Origin: Arcticibacter sp045629565
GTDB taxonomy: Bacteria; Bacteroidota; Bacteroidia; Sphingobacteriales; Sphingobacteriaceae
Direction: 5' to 3'
DNA length: 64,000 nt
Assembly (NCBI RefSeq): GCF_045629565.1
Contig: NZ_JAZQRL010000125.1
Location: 62,001-126,000, forward strand
The position numbers and the translations under genes are program-made. Positions within the stretch are counted from its first letter, which is position 1; every line of letters begins with the position of its first letter. Of this stretch, positions 51,256-60,689 are shown piece after piece. The notes below the pieces were generated by a model. It saw nothing but the letters and a program-made list of their open reading frames with translations. It searched no databases and was not told where the DNA came from.

Positions 51256-53622
51256 TCAGCTCAGATATACATAAGTAATGCCATCGCCACCGCGGTCAGC
51301 ATGCTCATCTTCCATCCGCGATACCTGGGAGTATTTACTCAGGTATCCGCGGATTAGTTTCCTTAGGATGCCGTCTCCTTTTCCGTGAATAATTTTGAGG
51401 CTCGACATACCCATCATGAGGGCTCTGTCCAGATACTTCTCAATTTCATGAAGGGCGTCTTCTCCCCTCATTCCCCTTATATCTATTTCCGGACTGAATG
51501 ATGCGTAAGTGTCAGTTAACTGTGAGGAGTACGACTTGCGGACCTCTTTTGGCACTTCTTTTTTGGTGATACGCTCTACCCTCTTTCGCTTAACGACGGA
51601 GCGGAGATCACCGATAGCGAGAATCACGTTGTCTTTTGTTACATCGATAACCTGTCCTACAGTTTCAGAATCAGTCAGCTTAACCCAGTCGCCGTGCTTC
51701 AACTCTTCGTCGGCCTTTGATACCTGCTTTGGGTTTTCTTTCGTAATCTGATGTTTTTTCAACTCCTGCTGCAGGTTCTGCCGAAGTTTCGCTGTACTCT
51801 CCTTTTCAGCTTTTGTTTCCTTGATTTCGGAGATCGTATTTTCTATAAGCTTATTAGCATTCAGAATGATACTCTGCGCTTCCTTCTTGGCTTCTTTTAA
51901 GATAGCTTTCTTGTTCTCGTCGAGGTATTCTTTAAGTTGTTCGTTTTCGCGAAGCAGGACATCGACGCGACGTTGTTGTTTATCGAGTAGAACCTTCTTT
52001 TCGAGCAAATCCTTCTTGTCCCGTTCGAGATCGACCAACAGGGTATCCACTTTCTTCTGATGTGTACCGATTTTGCTCTTAGCGGCATGGAGTACATGCT
52101 CGGGCAGGCCAATCTTCTGGGCGATTTCAAAGGCGTAGGAGCTTCCAGGCTTGCCCATCTCCAGGATGTACATAGGCTGCATCTCCAGGTTATTAAACAT
52201 CATTGAGGCGTTCTCAAGCCCTTCGGTGGCATTGGCAAACAGCTTCAGGTTTGAATAGTGAGTAGTAACCACCCCGCGGATCTTCTTTCTGTTCAGGGCA
52301 TCTAAAACAGCTTCTGCTATCGGTCCGCCAAACTGGGGATCTGTACCCGTACCAAATTCGTCGATCAGCACCAGCGTTTTACCACCGGCATTTTCGACGA
52401 AGTATTTCATCTTGGACAGATGGGCACTGTAGGTACTTAAGTCGCTCTCTATAGATTGATCATCACCGATATCCGCAAAAACTTGTTTGAAGACGCCAAA
52501 AACCGAGTGTTCGTCGACCGGAACAAGCAGTCCGGCCTGCACCATAATCTGCAGCAGTCCTACCGTCTTCATACAAACTGATTTTCCTCCTGCATTAGGC
52601 CCCGAAACGACAACTATTCTTTGTTTTTCATCAATACTGATGTTCAGGGGAACTACCGTTTGCTTCTCTTTGCGAAGCGCCAGCAACAACAAGGGATGCC
52701 GTGCGTTAATCAGGTTGAGTTCTGCCTTATTGACAAGCACGGGCATTTGTGCTTCGGTTTCTATCGCGAAAAGCGCCTTAGCTCTTACGAAATCCAGTTT
52801 GGTAAGCAGACTATGATAAGCGAGAAATAAAGGCACATAGGGTCGCAGGTCATGGCTGAGGGCAACAAGTATGCGGATGATCTCCCTTCGTTTATCAAAC
52901 TCGAGATCCCTAACCTTGTTGTTTAACTGGAAGACCTCTTCAGGCTCAAGATAAACGGTTTGACCGGATGCAGATTCGTCATGAACAAACCCTTTTACCT
53001 TTCTCTTATTTTCGGCCAGAAGGGGAATACAAAGCCGGCCATCGCGAATGGTGAGTGAACCGTCAGCTGTGTATCCGCTGTTCTGTGCAGCTTTAAAGAT
53101 GTGGTCTATCTTTTTCCTCGCCTCCTGCTCGGCCCGGGCAATACCGGCGACTATTTCCTGCAGTTCCCTGGACGCATTCGCTCTGATTTTTCCTTTTTCA
53201 TCGATTACCGCTTCAATGCTTTTGAGGATTTTCTTTTCAATTGGCAGATGCTCGAAAAGAGCCTCGAGCGTAGGGTACCTGCTTTCCCGTTCATTGAAAT
53301 AGCTGATTACGGAGAACACGGTTTGCAATGACAGCAAAACCTGGTGAAGTTCTGCTTCGGTCAGGAACGCGCCCTCTACCCTGATCTTTTCTGCCAGGGA
53401 TTTGATATCAAATAAGTGGCGGATAGGAAGCGGGGAATCGTTTTCCAGTATCTCTTTAAATTCCCTGGTTTGCCGAAGGAATTTATTTATGTTGTCGTAG
53501 TTCGACATCATCTGAATCTTATCGACCATCTGGCGGCCCATATCACTCAGACAAAGTGACTGTATATGTAATTTTACGTCTGTAAACCCTAGTTTATCAG
53601 CAGCGTTATTGGGGTAGATCAT
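51256..53622 (-). CDS. mutS2: Endonuclease MutS2
   Basis: A 788-residue DNA-processing ATPase. A lever/clamp helical region (about 1-290) is followed by the MutS ATPase domain with Walker A GPNAGGKS, the signature DDQSIESDLSTYSAHL, and Walker B LVLIDEFGTGTDP. A long coiled coil (about 520-640) leads to a C-terminal KOW-like segment and Smr nuclease domain (DIRGMRGEDALHEIE and HGKGDGILR, about 710-780). MutS2 suppresses recombination and, in Bacillus, rescues collided ribosomes. It overlaps the upstream DUF4296 gene by 4 bases. Confidence 0.95.
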   Translation of the reverse strand: MIYPNNAADKLGFTDVKLHIQSLCLSDMGRQMVDKIQMMSNYDNINKFLRQTREFKEILENDSPLPIRHLFDIKSLAEKIRVEGAFLTEAELHQVLLSLQTVFSVISYFNERESRYPTLEALFEHLPIEKKILKSIEAVIDEKGKIRANASRELQEIVAGIARAEQEARKKIDHIFKAAQNSGYTADGSLTIRDGRLCIPLLAENKRKVKGFVHDESASGQTVYLEPEEVFQLNNKVRDLEFDKRREIIRILVALSHDLRPYVPLFLAYHSLLTKLDFVRAKALFAIETEAQMPVLVNKAELNLINARHPLLLLALRKEKQTVVPLNISIDEKQRIVVVSGPNAGGKSVCMKTVGLLQIMVQAGLLVPVDEHSVFGVFKQVFADIGDDQSIESDLSTYSAHLSKMKYFVENAGGKTLVLIDEFGTGTDPQFGGPIAEAVLDALNRKKIRGVVTTHYSNLKLFANATEGLENASMMFNNLEMQPMYILEMGKPGSSYAFEIAQKIGLPEHVLHAAKSKIGTHQKKVDTLLVDLERDKKDLLEKKVLLDKQQRRVDVLLRENEQLKEYLDENKKAILKEAKKEAQSIILNANKLIENTISEIKETKAEKESTAKLRQNLQQELKKHQITKENPKQVSKADEELKHGDWVKLTDSETVGQVIDVTKDNVILAIGDLRSVVKRKRVERITKKEVPKEVRKSYSSQLTDTYASFSPEIDIRGMRGEDALHEIEKYLDRALMMGMSSLKIIHGKGDGILRKLIRGYLSKYSQVSRMEDEHADRGGDGITYVYLS

Positions 53623-54200
53623 TCTTTAACTTTCGCTTTCATCAATGAATCCCTTCTTAGGGAATCCTGTTTTTTCGTTTTCTCTCTCTGCAGCATCTCC
53701 TGAAAGGTCCATTTCTTTATCGGAATAACTTTAAACGTATCGATTTTAATATATTGTTTGTTAAGTGAGTCATTTCGTAAAGAGTCATTCTTTAACTTCA
53801 GTTTTCGGGCTATAAGTTGCTGTTCTTTATTGTACTTATCTAGTTCTTCCTGCTGTTTTTTCTCTTCAATGGCGCGCTGTTCTTTTTCGAGATTTTCCAG
53901 ATTCCTGATGATGGTTTCATACATCAGCTTTAGCTCGGCAGGGTTACGGGAATAATATTCCAGACTTTTTCGAATTCCAATCGAATCTGTGTTATGCTTC
54001 TTATATATGGCACCGTAGAGCGCTGCAATCTTATTCCGGCTGCTGTCTGTGTAAAGCGAGCTTGCATAACCGTCTGCAAGGTGTACATTGGTGAGCACAT
54101 CGATCATCTCTTCCTTGCCCAATATCCCCTTCGGTCTATCATCAGATTTACAGGCGTTAAGAAAAATGATTATAAAAAACAGCAACAATAAACGCTTCAT
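53619..54200 (-). CDS. DUF4296 lipoprotein
   Basis: A 193-residue lipoprotein with lipobox FLNAC (Cys17). The DUF4296 domain (about 25-110, with MIDVLTNVHLADGYAS and KSLEYYSRNPAELKLMYETI) is followed by a Lys/Glu/Gln-rich coiled tail with NDSLRNDSL-type repeats. The family is confined to Bacteroidota and of unknown role. The mutS2 start overlaps its stop (ATGA), so the two are cotranslated, although no functional tie is known. Confidence 0.85.
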   Translation of the reverse strand: MKRLLLLFFIIIFLNACKSDDRPKGILGKEEMIDVLTNVHLADGYASSLYTDSSRNKIAALYGAIYKKHNTDSIGIRKSLEYYSRNPAELKLMYETIIRNLENLEKEQRAIEEKKQQEELDKYNKEQQLIARKLKLKNDSLRNDSLNKQYIKIDTFKVIPIKKWTFQEMLQREKTKKQDSLRRDSLMKAKVKE

Positions 54201-54240
54201 TTAGTAATTTAGCCAGATTAGGGGTTAAAAATACACATAA

Positions 54241-54984
54241 ATGAGCATTGCAGCCAACTTGACGAAATTAAAGAATGAACTGAGCTCTTCAAAAGTAAAG
54301 CTGATAGCTGTTTCGAAGACTAAACCTGCGTCAGACATTCTGGAGGCCTATAACGCCGGGCAGCGTATCTTCGGGGAGAATCAAGTGCAGGAGCTGGTGG
54401 AAAAGCATGAGCAGCTTCCGAAGGATATTGAGTGGCACTTGCTGGGACATCTCCAAACGAATAAAGTAAAATATATTGCTCCGTTTATCAGCCTGATTCA
54501 TTCTGTAGACAGTCTGAAGCTGCTTAAAGAAATTGATAAACAGGGGGAGAAGAACCAGCGGGTTATTGACTGTCTGCTCCAGATTTATATTGCGGATGAG
54601 GAAACGAAATTCGGACTTGGTTTTGATGAAGCTGTTGAGCTTCTCCGATCGGAAGAGTACGCAGAGATGAAACACGTCCGCATTGTAGGAATCATGGGCA
54701 TAGCGACCAATACTGACCAGGAAAAGCAGATAAGGGATGAATTTAATGAGCTAAAGGTCCTGTTCGATGGACTGAAGGCGTCCTTTTTTCGCAAAACGGA
54801 TTCGTTTAAAGAGATATCCATGGGCATGTCATCAGATTACAAAATTGCCATTGAAGAGGGAAGCACCATGATTCGCATTGGAAGCACCATCTTCGGTAAG
54901 CGTATAATCCCTCATTGGAAGACTAAAGACAGCTCTGGGTCGGCCACTCCCCCCTCTGATAATACTGACGCAACATTAAATTAA
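54241..54984 (+). CDS. yggS: YggS-family pyridoxal phosphate homeostasis protein
   Basis: A 247-residue PLP-binding protein of the YggS/PROSC family. PLP is bound by Lys26 in VSKTKPASD; further landmarks are FGENQVQEL, WHLLGHLQTNKVK and the C-terminal SMGMSSDYKIAIEEGSTMIRIGS, which holds the phosphate. It buffers PLP and affects amino-acid and keto-acid balance. It heads a plus-strand unit with a GNAT gene, lysC and a methyltransferase (gaps of 1 base, an 8-base overlap, and 1 base). Confidence 0.93.
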   Translation: MSIAANLTKLKNELSSSKVKLIAVSKTKPASDILEAYNAGQRIFGENQVQELVEKHEQLPKDIEWHLLGHLQTNKVKYIAPFISLIHSVDSLKLLKEIDKQGEKNQRVIDCLLQIYIADEETKFGLGFDEAVELLRSEEYAEMKHVRIVGIMGIATNTDQEKQIRDEFNELKVLFDGLKASFFRKTDSFKEISMGMSSDYKIAIEEGSTMIRIGSTIFGKRIIPHWKTKDSSGSATPPSDNTDATLN

Positions 54985-54985
54985 A

Positions 54986-55477
54986 ATGAAAATCGAGATT
55001 CGCCCTGCGCGCAAGGATGATTGCGGGCAGCTCCTTGAAATGGTAAAAGGATTGGCTTTATATGAAAAGGCTCCTCAGGAAGTAACTGTAACATCGGATG
55101 AGTTTACGGAGTCAGGTTTTGGAAAGAATCCGATATGGACCGCGTTCGTTGCGGAGGTAGAGGGGAGACTGGAAGGATTTGCCTTGTATTACGTCCGCTT
55201 TTCGACCTGGAAGGGCTGCAGGATGTACCTGGAGGATTTCTATGTCAATGAAAGCCTCAGAGGTCAGGGCGTTGGCACAATGCTTTTTGAACGCATATTA
55301 CAGGAGGCCCGGGATAAGAAATTTAATGGAGTAAGCTGGCAGGTACTCAACTGGAATGAACCTGCCATTAACTTTTATAAAAAATACAATGCGCGTTTTG
55401 AAGGCGAATGGATCAACGTTTCGTTGAGCAGTGATCAGCTTTCTGCAAGCACCATATCATCACCACTACATGATTGA
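54986..55477 (+). CDS. GNAT-family N-acetyltransferase
   Basis: A 163-residue acetyltransferase. The acetyl-CoA binding motif is LRGQGVGTMLFERI (about 91-104), preceded by MYLEDFYVNES; the C-terminal QVLNWNEPAINFYKKYNA is typical of the spermidine/diamine acetyltransferase-like branch. The substrate, probably a small amine, is not determinable. Its stop lies 8 bases past the start of lysC. Confidence 0.88.
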   Translation: MKIEIRPARKDDCGQLLEMVKGLALYEKAPQEVTVTSDEFTESGFGKNPIWTAFVAEVEGRLEGFALYYVRFSTWKGCRMYLEDFYVNESLRGQGVGTMLFERILQEARDKKFNGVSWQVLNWNEPAINFYKKYNARFEGEWINVSLSSDQLSASTISSPLHD

Positions 55478-56729
55478 AGTATATAAATTCGGAGGAGCGT
55501 CTTCCAAGGATGCAGAGGGAATTAGAAATATAGCCCATATTTTGTCATTGAAACCTGAGCTGCAACTGCTCATCGTGATATCGGCTATCGGTAAGACTAC
55601 TAACGCACTCGAAGAGCTCCTGAACGCCTATGTGGATAGAAAAGACAGCACACTGGATATTCTGGAAGCGATTAAGGTTTACCACGAGAAAATCATGGAC
55701 GACCTTTTTGAAGATAGATCGCACCCGATATATGATGATGTTGCGAATACTTTCGTGGAGATCGAATGGATTTTGGAAGAGGAGCCATATGACAGTTATG
55801 ACTACCTGTATGATCAGATCGTGTCCGTTGGCGAGCTGGTATCATCGAAGATTGTGAGTCATTACCTGAACAACTCAGGGATTGTAAATCAATGGACTGA
55901 TGCACGCAGCTATATTCAAACCGACAATACTTACCGTAGAGGAAAGGTTGATTGGGTGAAAACCTCTGCCAGGATAAAGGAACAGCTTGTCCCGGTTCTG
56001 CAAAACCAGTATATTGTGACGCAAGGTTTCATTGGGGGGACATCAGAGAACTTCAGTACGACGCTTGGCCGGGAAGGTTCAGACTACTCGGCAGCTATAT
56101 TTGCTACAGGCCTGGGAGCCCGGGCGGTAACGATATGGAAGGATGTTCCCGGGGTCCTTAACGCCGATCCTAAGCTATTCGCCAACACGAAAAAGTATGA
56201 GGAACTTTCCTATCGTGAGGCCATCGAAATGACCTATTATGGGGCGACGGTCATCCATCCAAAAACAATCAAGCCTCTTCAGAATAATCATATTCCTCTA
56301 TATGTTAAGCCTTTCAATGCTCCGGAAGAAAGTGGTACTTGCATTACGGACACTGACGTTAAGATCACCGAGCCTGCCGTTATCATTAAGAACAACCAGA
56401 TCTTAATCTCACTTACGACAAAGGATCTGTCGTTTATTACCGAAGAACATATCAGTGTGATATACAGGAGCTTTGCAGATTTTGCGATTAAAATGAATGT
56501 TGTACAGGTTTCGGCGACAAGCCTGTCGGGGTGTGTTGACAGTGATCAACGTACATTTGCCCGTCTTATCAGCCTGCTGGAGGAGAACTTTATTGTTAAA
56601 TACAACGAAGGCTTGCAGCTGGTTACTATGAGACATTATGAGAGAGACCTGTTAAATGAATTCACCAAGGGCAGGACGATCATGCTTGAACAAAGTAGTC
56701 GCGTAACAGCGCAGGTGGTTTTGAAATAG
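55470..56729 (+). CDS. lysC: Aspartate kinase
   Basis: A 419-residue single-function aspartokinase, first step of the lysine/threonine/methionine pathway. It begins at ATG 55470 (MIEVYKFGGASSKDAEG), with the kinase KFGG motif at residues 6-9; TTLGREGSDYSAA is the aspartate-binding part and IHPKTIKPL lies at the end of the catalytic domain. The final 120 residues contain ACT-like regulatory sequence. The start overlaps the GNAT gene by 8 bases. No homoserine dehydrogenase is fused to it. Confidence 0.93.
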   Translation: MIEVYKFGGASSKDAEGIRNIAHILSLKPELQLLIVISAIGKTTNALEELLNAYVDRKDSTLDILEAIKVYHEKIMDDLFEDRSHPIYDDVANTFVEIEWILEEEPYDSYDYLYDQIVSVGELVSSKIVSHYLNNSGIVNQWTDARSYIQTDNTYRRGKVDWVKTSARIKEQLVPVLQNQYIVTQGFIGGTSENFSTTLGREGSDYSAAIFATGLGARAVTIWKDVPGVLNADPKLFANTKKYEELSYREAIEMTYYGATVIHPKTIKPLQNNHIPLYVKPFNAPEESGTCITDTDVKITEPAVIIKNNQILISLTTKDLSFITEEHISVIYRSFADFAIKMNVVQVSATSLSGCVDSDQRTFARLISLLEENFIVKYNEGLQLVTMRHYERDLLNEFTKGRTIMLEQSSRVTAQVVLK

Positions 56730-56730
56730 C

Positions 56731-57918
56731 ATGAAGATGAATACTGCGCTATTTCATCCTGCCGTTCAGAAATATATAATAGACAATCTCCATGCTGATG
56801 TCCATAAGATCATGCTGGGTAAGAGTCCGTTTGAAGGAGTAAGTGCACGAGAGTTAGCTGAACAAATTGACAGCAGGAGACGGTCGGAGAAAAAGCTACC
56901 CACCTGGTTTGCAAAAGAAGGGATCTATTACCCCCCTAAGCTATCGGTAGAGCAGACATCATCAGAGATAACCGCTGCTTATAAATCTGGGTTGATGAAA
57001 GGCCGAAATGCAATCGATCTCACCGGTGGATTTGGTGTTGACAGCTATTACCTTTCGAAGACGGTTGAATCTTTGGTGCATGTAGAACGGAATAAAGAGT
57101 TATCGGAGATTGCTGAACACAACCTTCGAATCTTAGGCACAGATAATATCACCTTCGTAAACGATGACTCCCTTCCTTTCCTGAAGAAGCATACGGGGCG
57201 ATTTGATACAATTTATGTCGACCCGTCAAGAAGGGTCGAAAATAAAAAGGTATTTCTACTGGAAGAGACCGAGCCTAATGTAATAGACAACCTCGGGCTC
57301 TTTTTCAGCGTTGCCGGCCGGGTGGTTGTGAAGACCTCCCCTATGTTGGATATACAGGCTGGGTTGAAGGCTTTTAAAGGTGCTACGGAGGAATTACACG
57401 TGGTGAGCGTGAAGAATGACTGCAAGGAATTACTTTGGGTCTTGTCTGCGGGAAACCATCGGGAGGCAAAGATTGTCTGCTCTGCGATAGGCGGAGAGCG
57501 AACCACCCGTTTTACATTCACTCTATCAGATGAGCGTAACGAACATATTAGCACGTATGCCAGGCCTTTGAGTTTTCTTTATGAACCAGACGTGGCTGTT
57601 TTAAAGTCCGGCGCCTTTAAAACGATTGCTAAGCGGTTTGAACTGCTAAAGTTAGGGGCTAATACCCACTTGTATACTTCTGGTGATTTGAAAGAGAACT
57701 TTCCGGGAAAGGTCTTCAAGATCGTATTCTGGGAAGCGTATAGGGAGTTTTCCAGGAAAAGAACATCAGGTAGCTTCAATGTAGTAAGCCGAAATTTCCC
57801 TTTATCTACTGATCAGCTAAAAAAGAAGCATAAGCTCAGCGACGGCGGGAATGACTTTCTCCTATTCACAACGTCAAACGATCAATTGGTGACCATCAGG
57901 GCAGAAAGGATTTCTTAG
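56731..57918 (+). CDS. THUMP-like class I methyltransferase
   Basis: A 395-residue protein with an N-terminal helical region, a SAM-binding Rossmann domain with motif I AIDLTGGFGVDSYYL (about 92-106) and YVDPSRRV as motif IV, and a C-terminal THUMP-like domain (about 300-395). The combination is typical of Bacteroidota annotated as RNA methyltransferase-like; the RNA target is unknown. It ends the yggS operon. Confidence 0.85.
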   Translation: MKMNTALFHPAVQKYIIDNLHADVHKIMLGKSPFEGVSARELAEQIDSRRRSEKKLPTWFAKEGIYYPPKLSVEQTSSEITAAYKSGLMKGRNAIDLTGGFGVDSYYLSKTVESLVHVERNKELSEIAEHNLRILGTDNITFVNDDSLPFLKKHTGRFDTIYVDPSRRVENKKVFLLEETEPNVIDNLGLFFSVAGRVVVKTSPMLDIQAGLKAFKGATEELHVVSVKNDCKELLWVLSAGNHREAKIVCSAIGGERTTRFTFTLSDERNEHISTYARPLSFLYEPDVAVLKSGAFKTIAKRFELLKLGANTHLYTSGDLKENFPGKVFKIVFWEAYREFSRKRTSGSFNVVSRNFPLSTDQLKKKHKLSDGGNDFLLFTTSNDQLVTIRAERIS

Positions 57919-57921
57919 CCA

Positions 57922-57947
57922 TAAAAAAAGCCCCATGGCATGGGGCT
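57922..57947. terminator. Terminator between the methyltransferase and cold-shock genes
   Basis: An 8-bp perfect stem AGCCCCAT / ATGGGGCT with a 3-base loop, preceded by an A-run, so it best suits the minus-strand cold-shock gene. Confidence 0.75.
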
Positions 57948-57975
57948 AACTAATTAGTATAAGGTACAATAAAAA

Positions 57976-58173
57976 TTAAGCTTTCTTTACGTCGACTGCT
58001 TGCAGACCTTTTTTACCTTCTGCGACGTCGTATTCGACAGAATCATTTTCTCTAAGCGCGTTAACTCCGCCTTCAACATCTTTGAAGTGAACAAAGACTT
58101 CTTTACCATCGTCTCCGACAATAAATCCATAACCTTTTTCGGCATTAAACCATTTAACTTTTCCAGTTTTCAT
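57976..58173 (-). CDS. Cold-shock protein
   Basis: A 65-residue CspA-type OB-fold RNA chaperone. RNP1 KGYGFIV (residues 13-19) and RNP2 VFVHF (26-30) are intact, and GKVKWFN starts the fold. It binds single-stranded RNA or DNA, melting structure at low temperature or in stationary phase. A leader of over 100 bases could be regulatory. Monocistronic with its own terminator. Confidence 0.95.
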   Translation of the reverse strand: MKTGKVKWFNAEKGYGFIVGDDGKEVFVHFKDVEGGVNALRENDSVEYDVAEGKKGLQAVDVKKA

Positions 58174-58318
58174 AATAATAAGTTTTGTTTAGGTACTGAT
58201 AATGTGCAACTACCGAAAAAGAAATATTCATTAATTAATCAAGATGTATGGCACAGAACACTTAACCAAATGTATAAATTTCGAGTAAGATATGCAATTC
58301 TATAAGGCTGTCAAAAGC

Positions 58319-58957
58319 TTATTCGCTGTCTGGCTGTGGTGTAAACCTCAAATAGGGCTTTACTATCCGATGGCCCTTGGGAAATTTTTCAGGTATATCT
58401 TCTGTTTTAATGGAATTAGCCACAACAACATCCTCTCCTTGCTGCCAGTCGGCGGGCGTAGCCACACTATACTTCGCAGTGAGCTGTAATGAATCGATTA
58501 CACGAAGGATCTCCTGGAAGTTTCTGCCGGTAGAGGCTGGGTATGAAATAATCAATTTCACCTTTTTATCAGGCGATATGATGAATAGTGACCTCACGGT
58601 CAGCGTATCAGATGCATTTGGATGAATCATTCCATAGGCATTAGATATCTCTTTACTTTCATCGGCTATCAGAGGAAAATTCACTTCCACTCCCTGGGTC
58701 TCATTTATATCCTGAATCCAGCCTTCGTGTTTTCCTACGGGATCAACGCTCAAGGCTATAACTTTAACATTACGCTTAGCGAACTCATCGCTTAAAGAGG
58801 CTGTTTTGCCTAACTCTGTTGTGCACACGGGAGTGTAGTCTGCCGGGTGTGAAAATAAAACAACCCAACTGTCTCCTACATAGTCATAGAAGTTAATTTC
58901 GCCCTGTGAGGTTTGGGCAGTAAAGTTTGGTGCTGTGTCTCCTAGTCTTAAGCTCAT
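58319..58957 (-). CDS. 1-Cys peroxiredoxin (Prx6 type)
   Basis: A 212-residue peroxidase reducing peroxides with the peroxidatic Cys45 in PVCTTELG. The N-terminal LGDTAPNF and the C-terminal domain (about 160-212, with WQQGEDVVV and LRFTPQPDSE) identify the Prx6 branch, in which the resolving Cys is absent. The electron donor is unknown. Transcribed away from the DUF72 gene on the same strand, with about 110 bases between. Confidence 0.93.
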   Translation of the reverse strand: MSLRLGDTAPNFTAQTSQGEINFYDYVGDSWVVLFSHPADYTPVCTTELGKTASLSDEFAKRNVKVIALSVDPVGKHEGWIQDINETQGVEVNFPLIADESKEISNAYGMIHPNASDTLTVRSLFIISPDKKVKLIISYPASTGRNFQEILRVIDSLQLTAKYSVATPADWQQGEDVVVANSIKTEDIPEKFPKGHRIVKPYLRFTPQPDSE

Positions 58958-59066
58958 AGTATTTGATATTAGCGTTTGGTTTAAGTCTACTAATTTAATA
59001 GGTTTCGGGCAAGAAAAAGAAAATTAGTGTCTGCGTAACATCATGTTTTCCCTCCGATGTATTCGC

Positions 59067-59987
59067 TCAGAGTCCCAACTGTGCTTGTCTATTGAGAATC
59101 ATGGGCGGGGCCAGCTTTGTACCAAGAACCTCGTTCCAGCGCCTGACTGTGTAGTCAGCTAATACAGGCGTATCCTTTTCGTCATGTTGGTGCAAAAAGA
59201 AATAAGCAGACTGAAGTCCCTGCTCTTTCCATGATTTAATGCGTTCAATCCAGTCGTCGACCCTTCTGAAATCACTTTCATGGAGGCCGTTACCAACAAA
59301 GCGGATGAAGGCATGCGGCGTAGGGAGCTCCATATGGAGGCAATCCCGACGACCACTGGCATCTGTTATTACCGCACCTATCTGGTTTTGCCTTAATACC
59401 TGAAACAACGCTGACCTTGCTTCCGAATCACTAAACCAGGCATGATGCCGCACCTCCAGAAAGAGATTGAAGTCCCTTGGCAAAGATTCCAGATAGTCGG
59501 CGAGCACCTGCAAGTTGGGGGGGCCGAAATTATCACTCAGCTGAAGAAAGCAAGGGCCTAAATACTGCCCGAACTCCATGATACTTTCCAGGTACTGCGA
59601 GGTCGCTTCCTCCGCATTTTTCAGCCTTTTAATGTGGCTGATGGTCTGGGAAATTTTCGGACAAAATTTAAAATCCGGTCTTTCTGCTTCAGCCTTTTGC
59701 CTCCAGGTGATTATCTGTTGCTTATCAGGCATTTTATAGAAAATTGCGTTGAGCTCAATAGCATTGAAATGCTTAAGGTATTCGTCGAGAAAGAGGCTAT
59801 CTTTCGTTTTAGGAGGATAGATCAATCCCTTCCACTCCTTTCTTCCCCATTTTGCACAACCAATATACGATGCGATCTCATTTACAGGAGTTTGCTCGTG
59901 AAGGACATCCTGCGTTAATCTACCATCCGGCGGTAAACTAAAATCGATAGCAGGCAACTCTTGTTCAGGTACTTTACCGAAATCCAT
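59067..59987 (-). CDS. DUF72 (YecE-like) protein
   Basis: A 306-residue TIM-barrel-like protein of the DUF72/YecE family. Recognised segments are YIGCAKWGRKEWKGLIYPP near the N-terminus, the LKHFNAIELNAIFYKMP strand, FKFCPKISQTISHIKRL and LFLEVRHHAWF. The function is unknown, though relatives sit beside UvrA or ribosomal genes. It starts only 17 bases downstream of the rplT terminator, which leaves little room for a separate promoter. Confidence 0.88.
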   Translation of the reverse strand: MDFGKVPEQELPAIDFSLPPDGRLTQDVLHEQTPVNEIASYIGCAKWGRKEWKGLIYPPKTKDSLFLDEYLKHFNAIELNAIFYKMPDKQQIITWRQKAEAERPDFKFCPKISQTISHIKRLKNAEEATSQYLESIMEFGQYLGPCFLQLSDNFGPPNLQVLADYLESLPRDFNLFLEVRHHAWFSDSEARSALFQVLRQNQIGAVITDASGRRDCLHMELPTPHAFIRFVGNGLHESDFRRVDDWIERIKSWKEQGLQSAYFFLHQHDEKDTPVLADYTVRRWNEVLGTKLAPPMILNRQAQLGL

Positions 59988-60003
59988 ATAACATTAAACA
60001 AGA

Positions 60004-60030
60004 AAAGGGAGTCATTGTGTGACTCCCTTT
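60004..60030 (-). terminator. Terminator of the thrS-infC-rpmI-rplT operon
   Basis: An 11-bp perfect stem AAAGGGAGTCA / TGACTCCCTTT with a 5-base loop and TTTTCTTGTTT after it on the minus strand. Confidence 0.8.
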
Positions 60031-60051
60031 CGATTTGCAATAAAAACAATA

Positions 60052-60396
60052 TTATTTTACAGCATCAATGATAGCTTTGAATGCAGCTGGCTCGTTCATT
60101 GCAAGATCAGCTAAAACTTTACGGTTTAAACCGATTTCTTTTGCTGACAATTTACCGATCAACTGAGAATAAGAAATTCCATGTTGACGTGCACCTGCAT
60201 TAATACGTTGAATCCAAAGGGCTCTAAACTCTCTTTTCTTTGTTTTACGGTCGCGGTATGCATACTGTAAACCTTTTTCAACTGTGTTTTTAGCAACAGT
60301 ATAAACCTTGCTGCGTGATCCGTAATAGCCTTTGGCTAAATTTAAGATCTTTTTTCTTCTTCTTCTTGACGCTACTGCGTTTACCGAACGTGGCAT
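60052..60396 (-). CDS. rplT: Ribosomal protein L20
   Basis: A 114-residue large-subunit protein with the basic N-terminus MPRSVNAVASRRRRKKILN and the core helices KGLQYAYRDRKTKKREFRALWIQRINAGAR. L20 is essential for early 50S assembly, and in other bacteria it represses this operon by binding its own mRNA. It ends the minus-strand thrS-infC-rpmI-rplT operon. Confidence 0.98.
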   Translation of the reverse strand: MPRSVNAVASRRRRKKILNLAKGYYGSRSKVYTVAKNTVEKGLQYAYRDRKTKKREFRALWIQRINAGARQHGISYSQLIGKLSAKEIGLNRKVLADLAMNEPAAFKAIIDAVK

Positions 60397-60467
60397 GTTG
60401 TTTGATTTTTGACAGCGGTGTTGCTTTATGCAATCTTAGGTACCGGGTGTCTGGTTACTTAATTAAA

Positions 60468-60668
60468 TTACTTTCCGATGCAAAGCATTCTCTTCACGTT
60501 TCCTAAGTCAGCTTCAGAAACTAAGCTTGTCTGACTCAAGTTACGCTTACGTTTAGTAGACATGTTCGTTAAGATGTGGCTCATAAACGCATTCTTCCTT
60601 GCAATTTTACCTGTTCCAGTAAGCTTGAAGCGCTTTTTAGCACTGGAATTGGTTTTCATTTTTGGCAT
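60468..60668 (-). CDS. rpmI: Ribosomal protein L35
   Basis: A 66-residue, very basic large-subunit protein with the family start MPKMKTNSSAKKRFKLTGTG and KRNLSQTSLV. It lies between infC and rplT, the conserved order in bacteria, with gaps of 21 and 71 bases. No unusual features. Confidence 0.97.
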   Translation of the reverse strand: MPKMKTNSSAKKRFKLTGTGKIARKNAFMSHILTNMSTKRKRNLSQTSLVSEADLGNVKRMLCIGK

Positions 60669-60689
60669 AACTCTATTTATTAATTGTTT

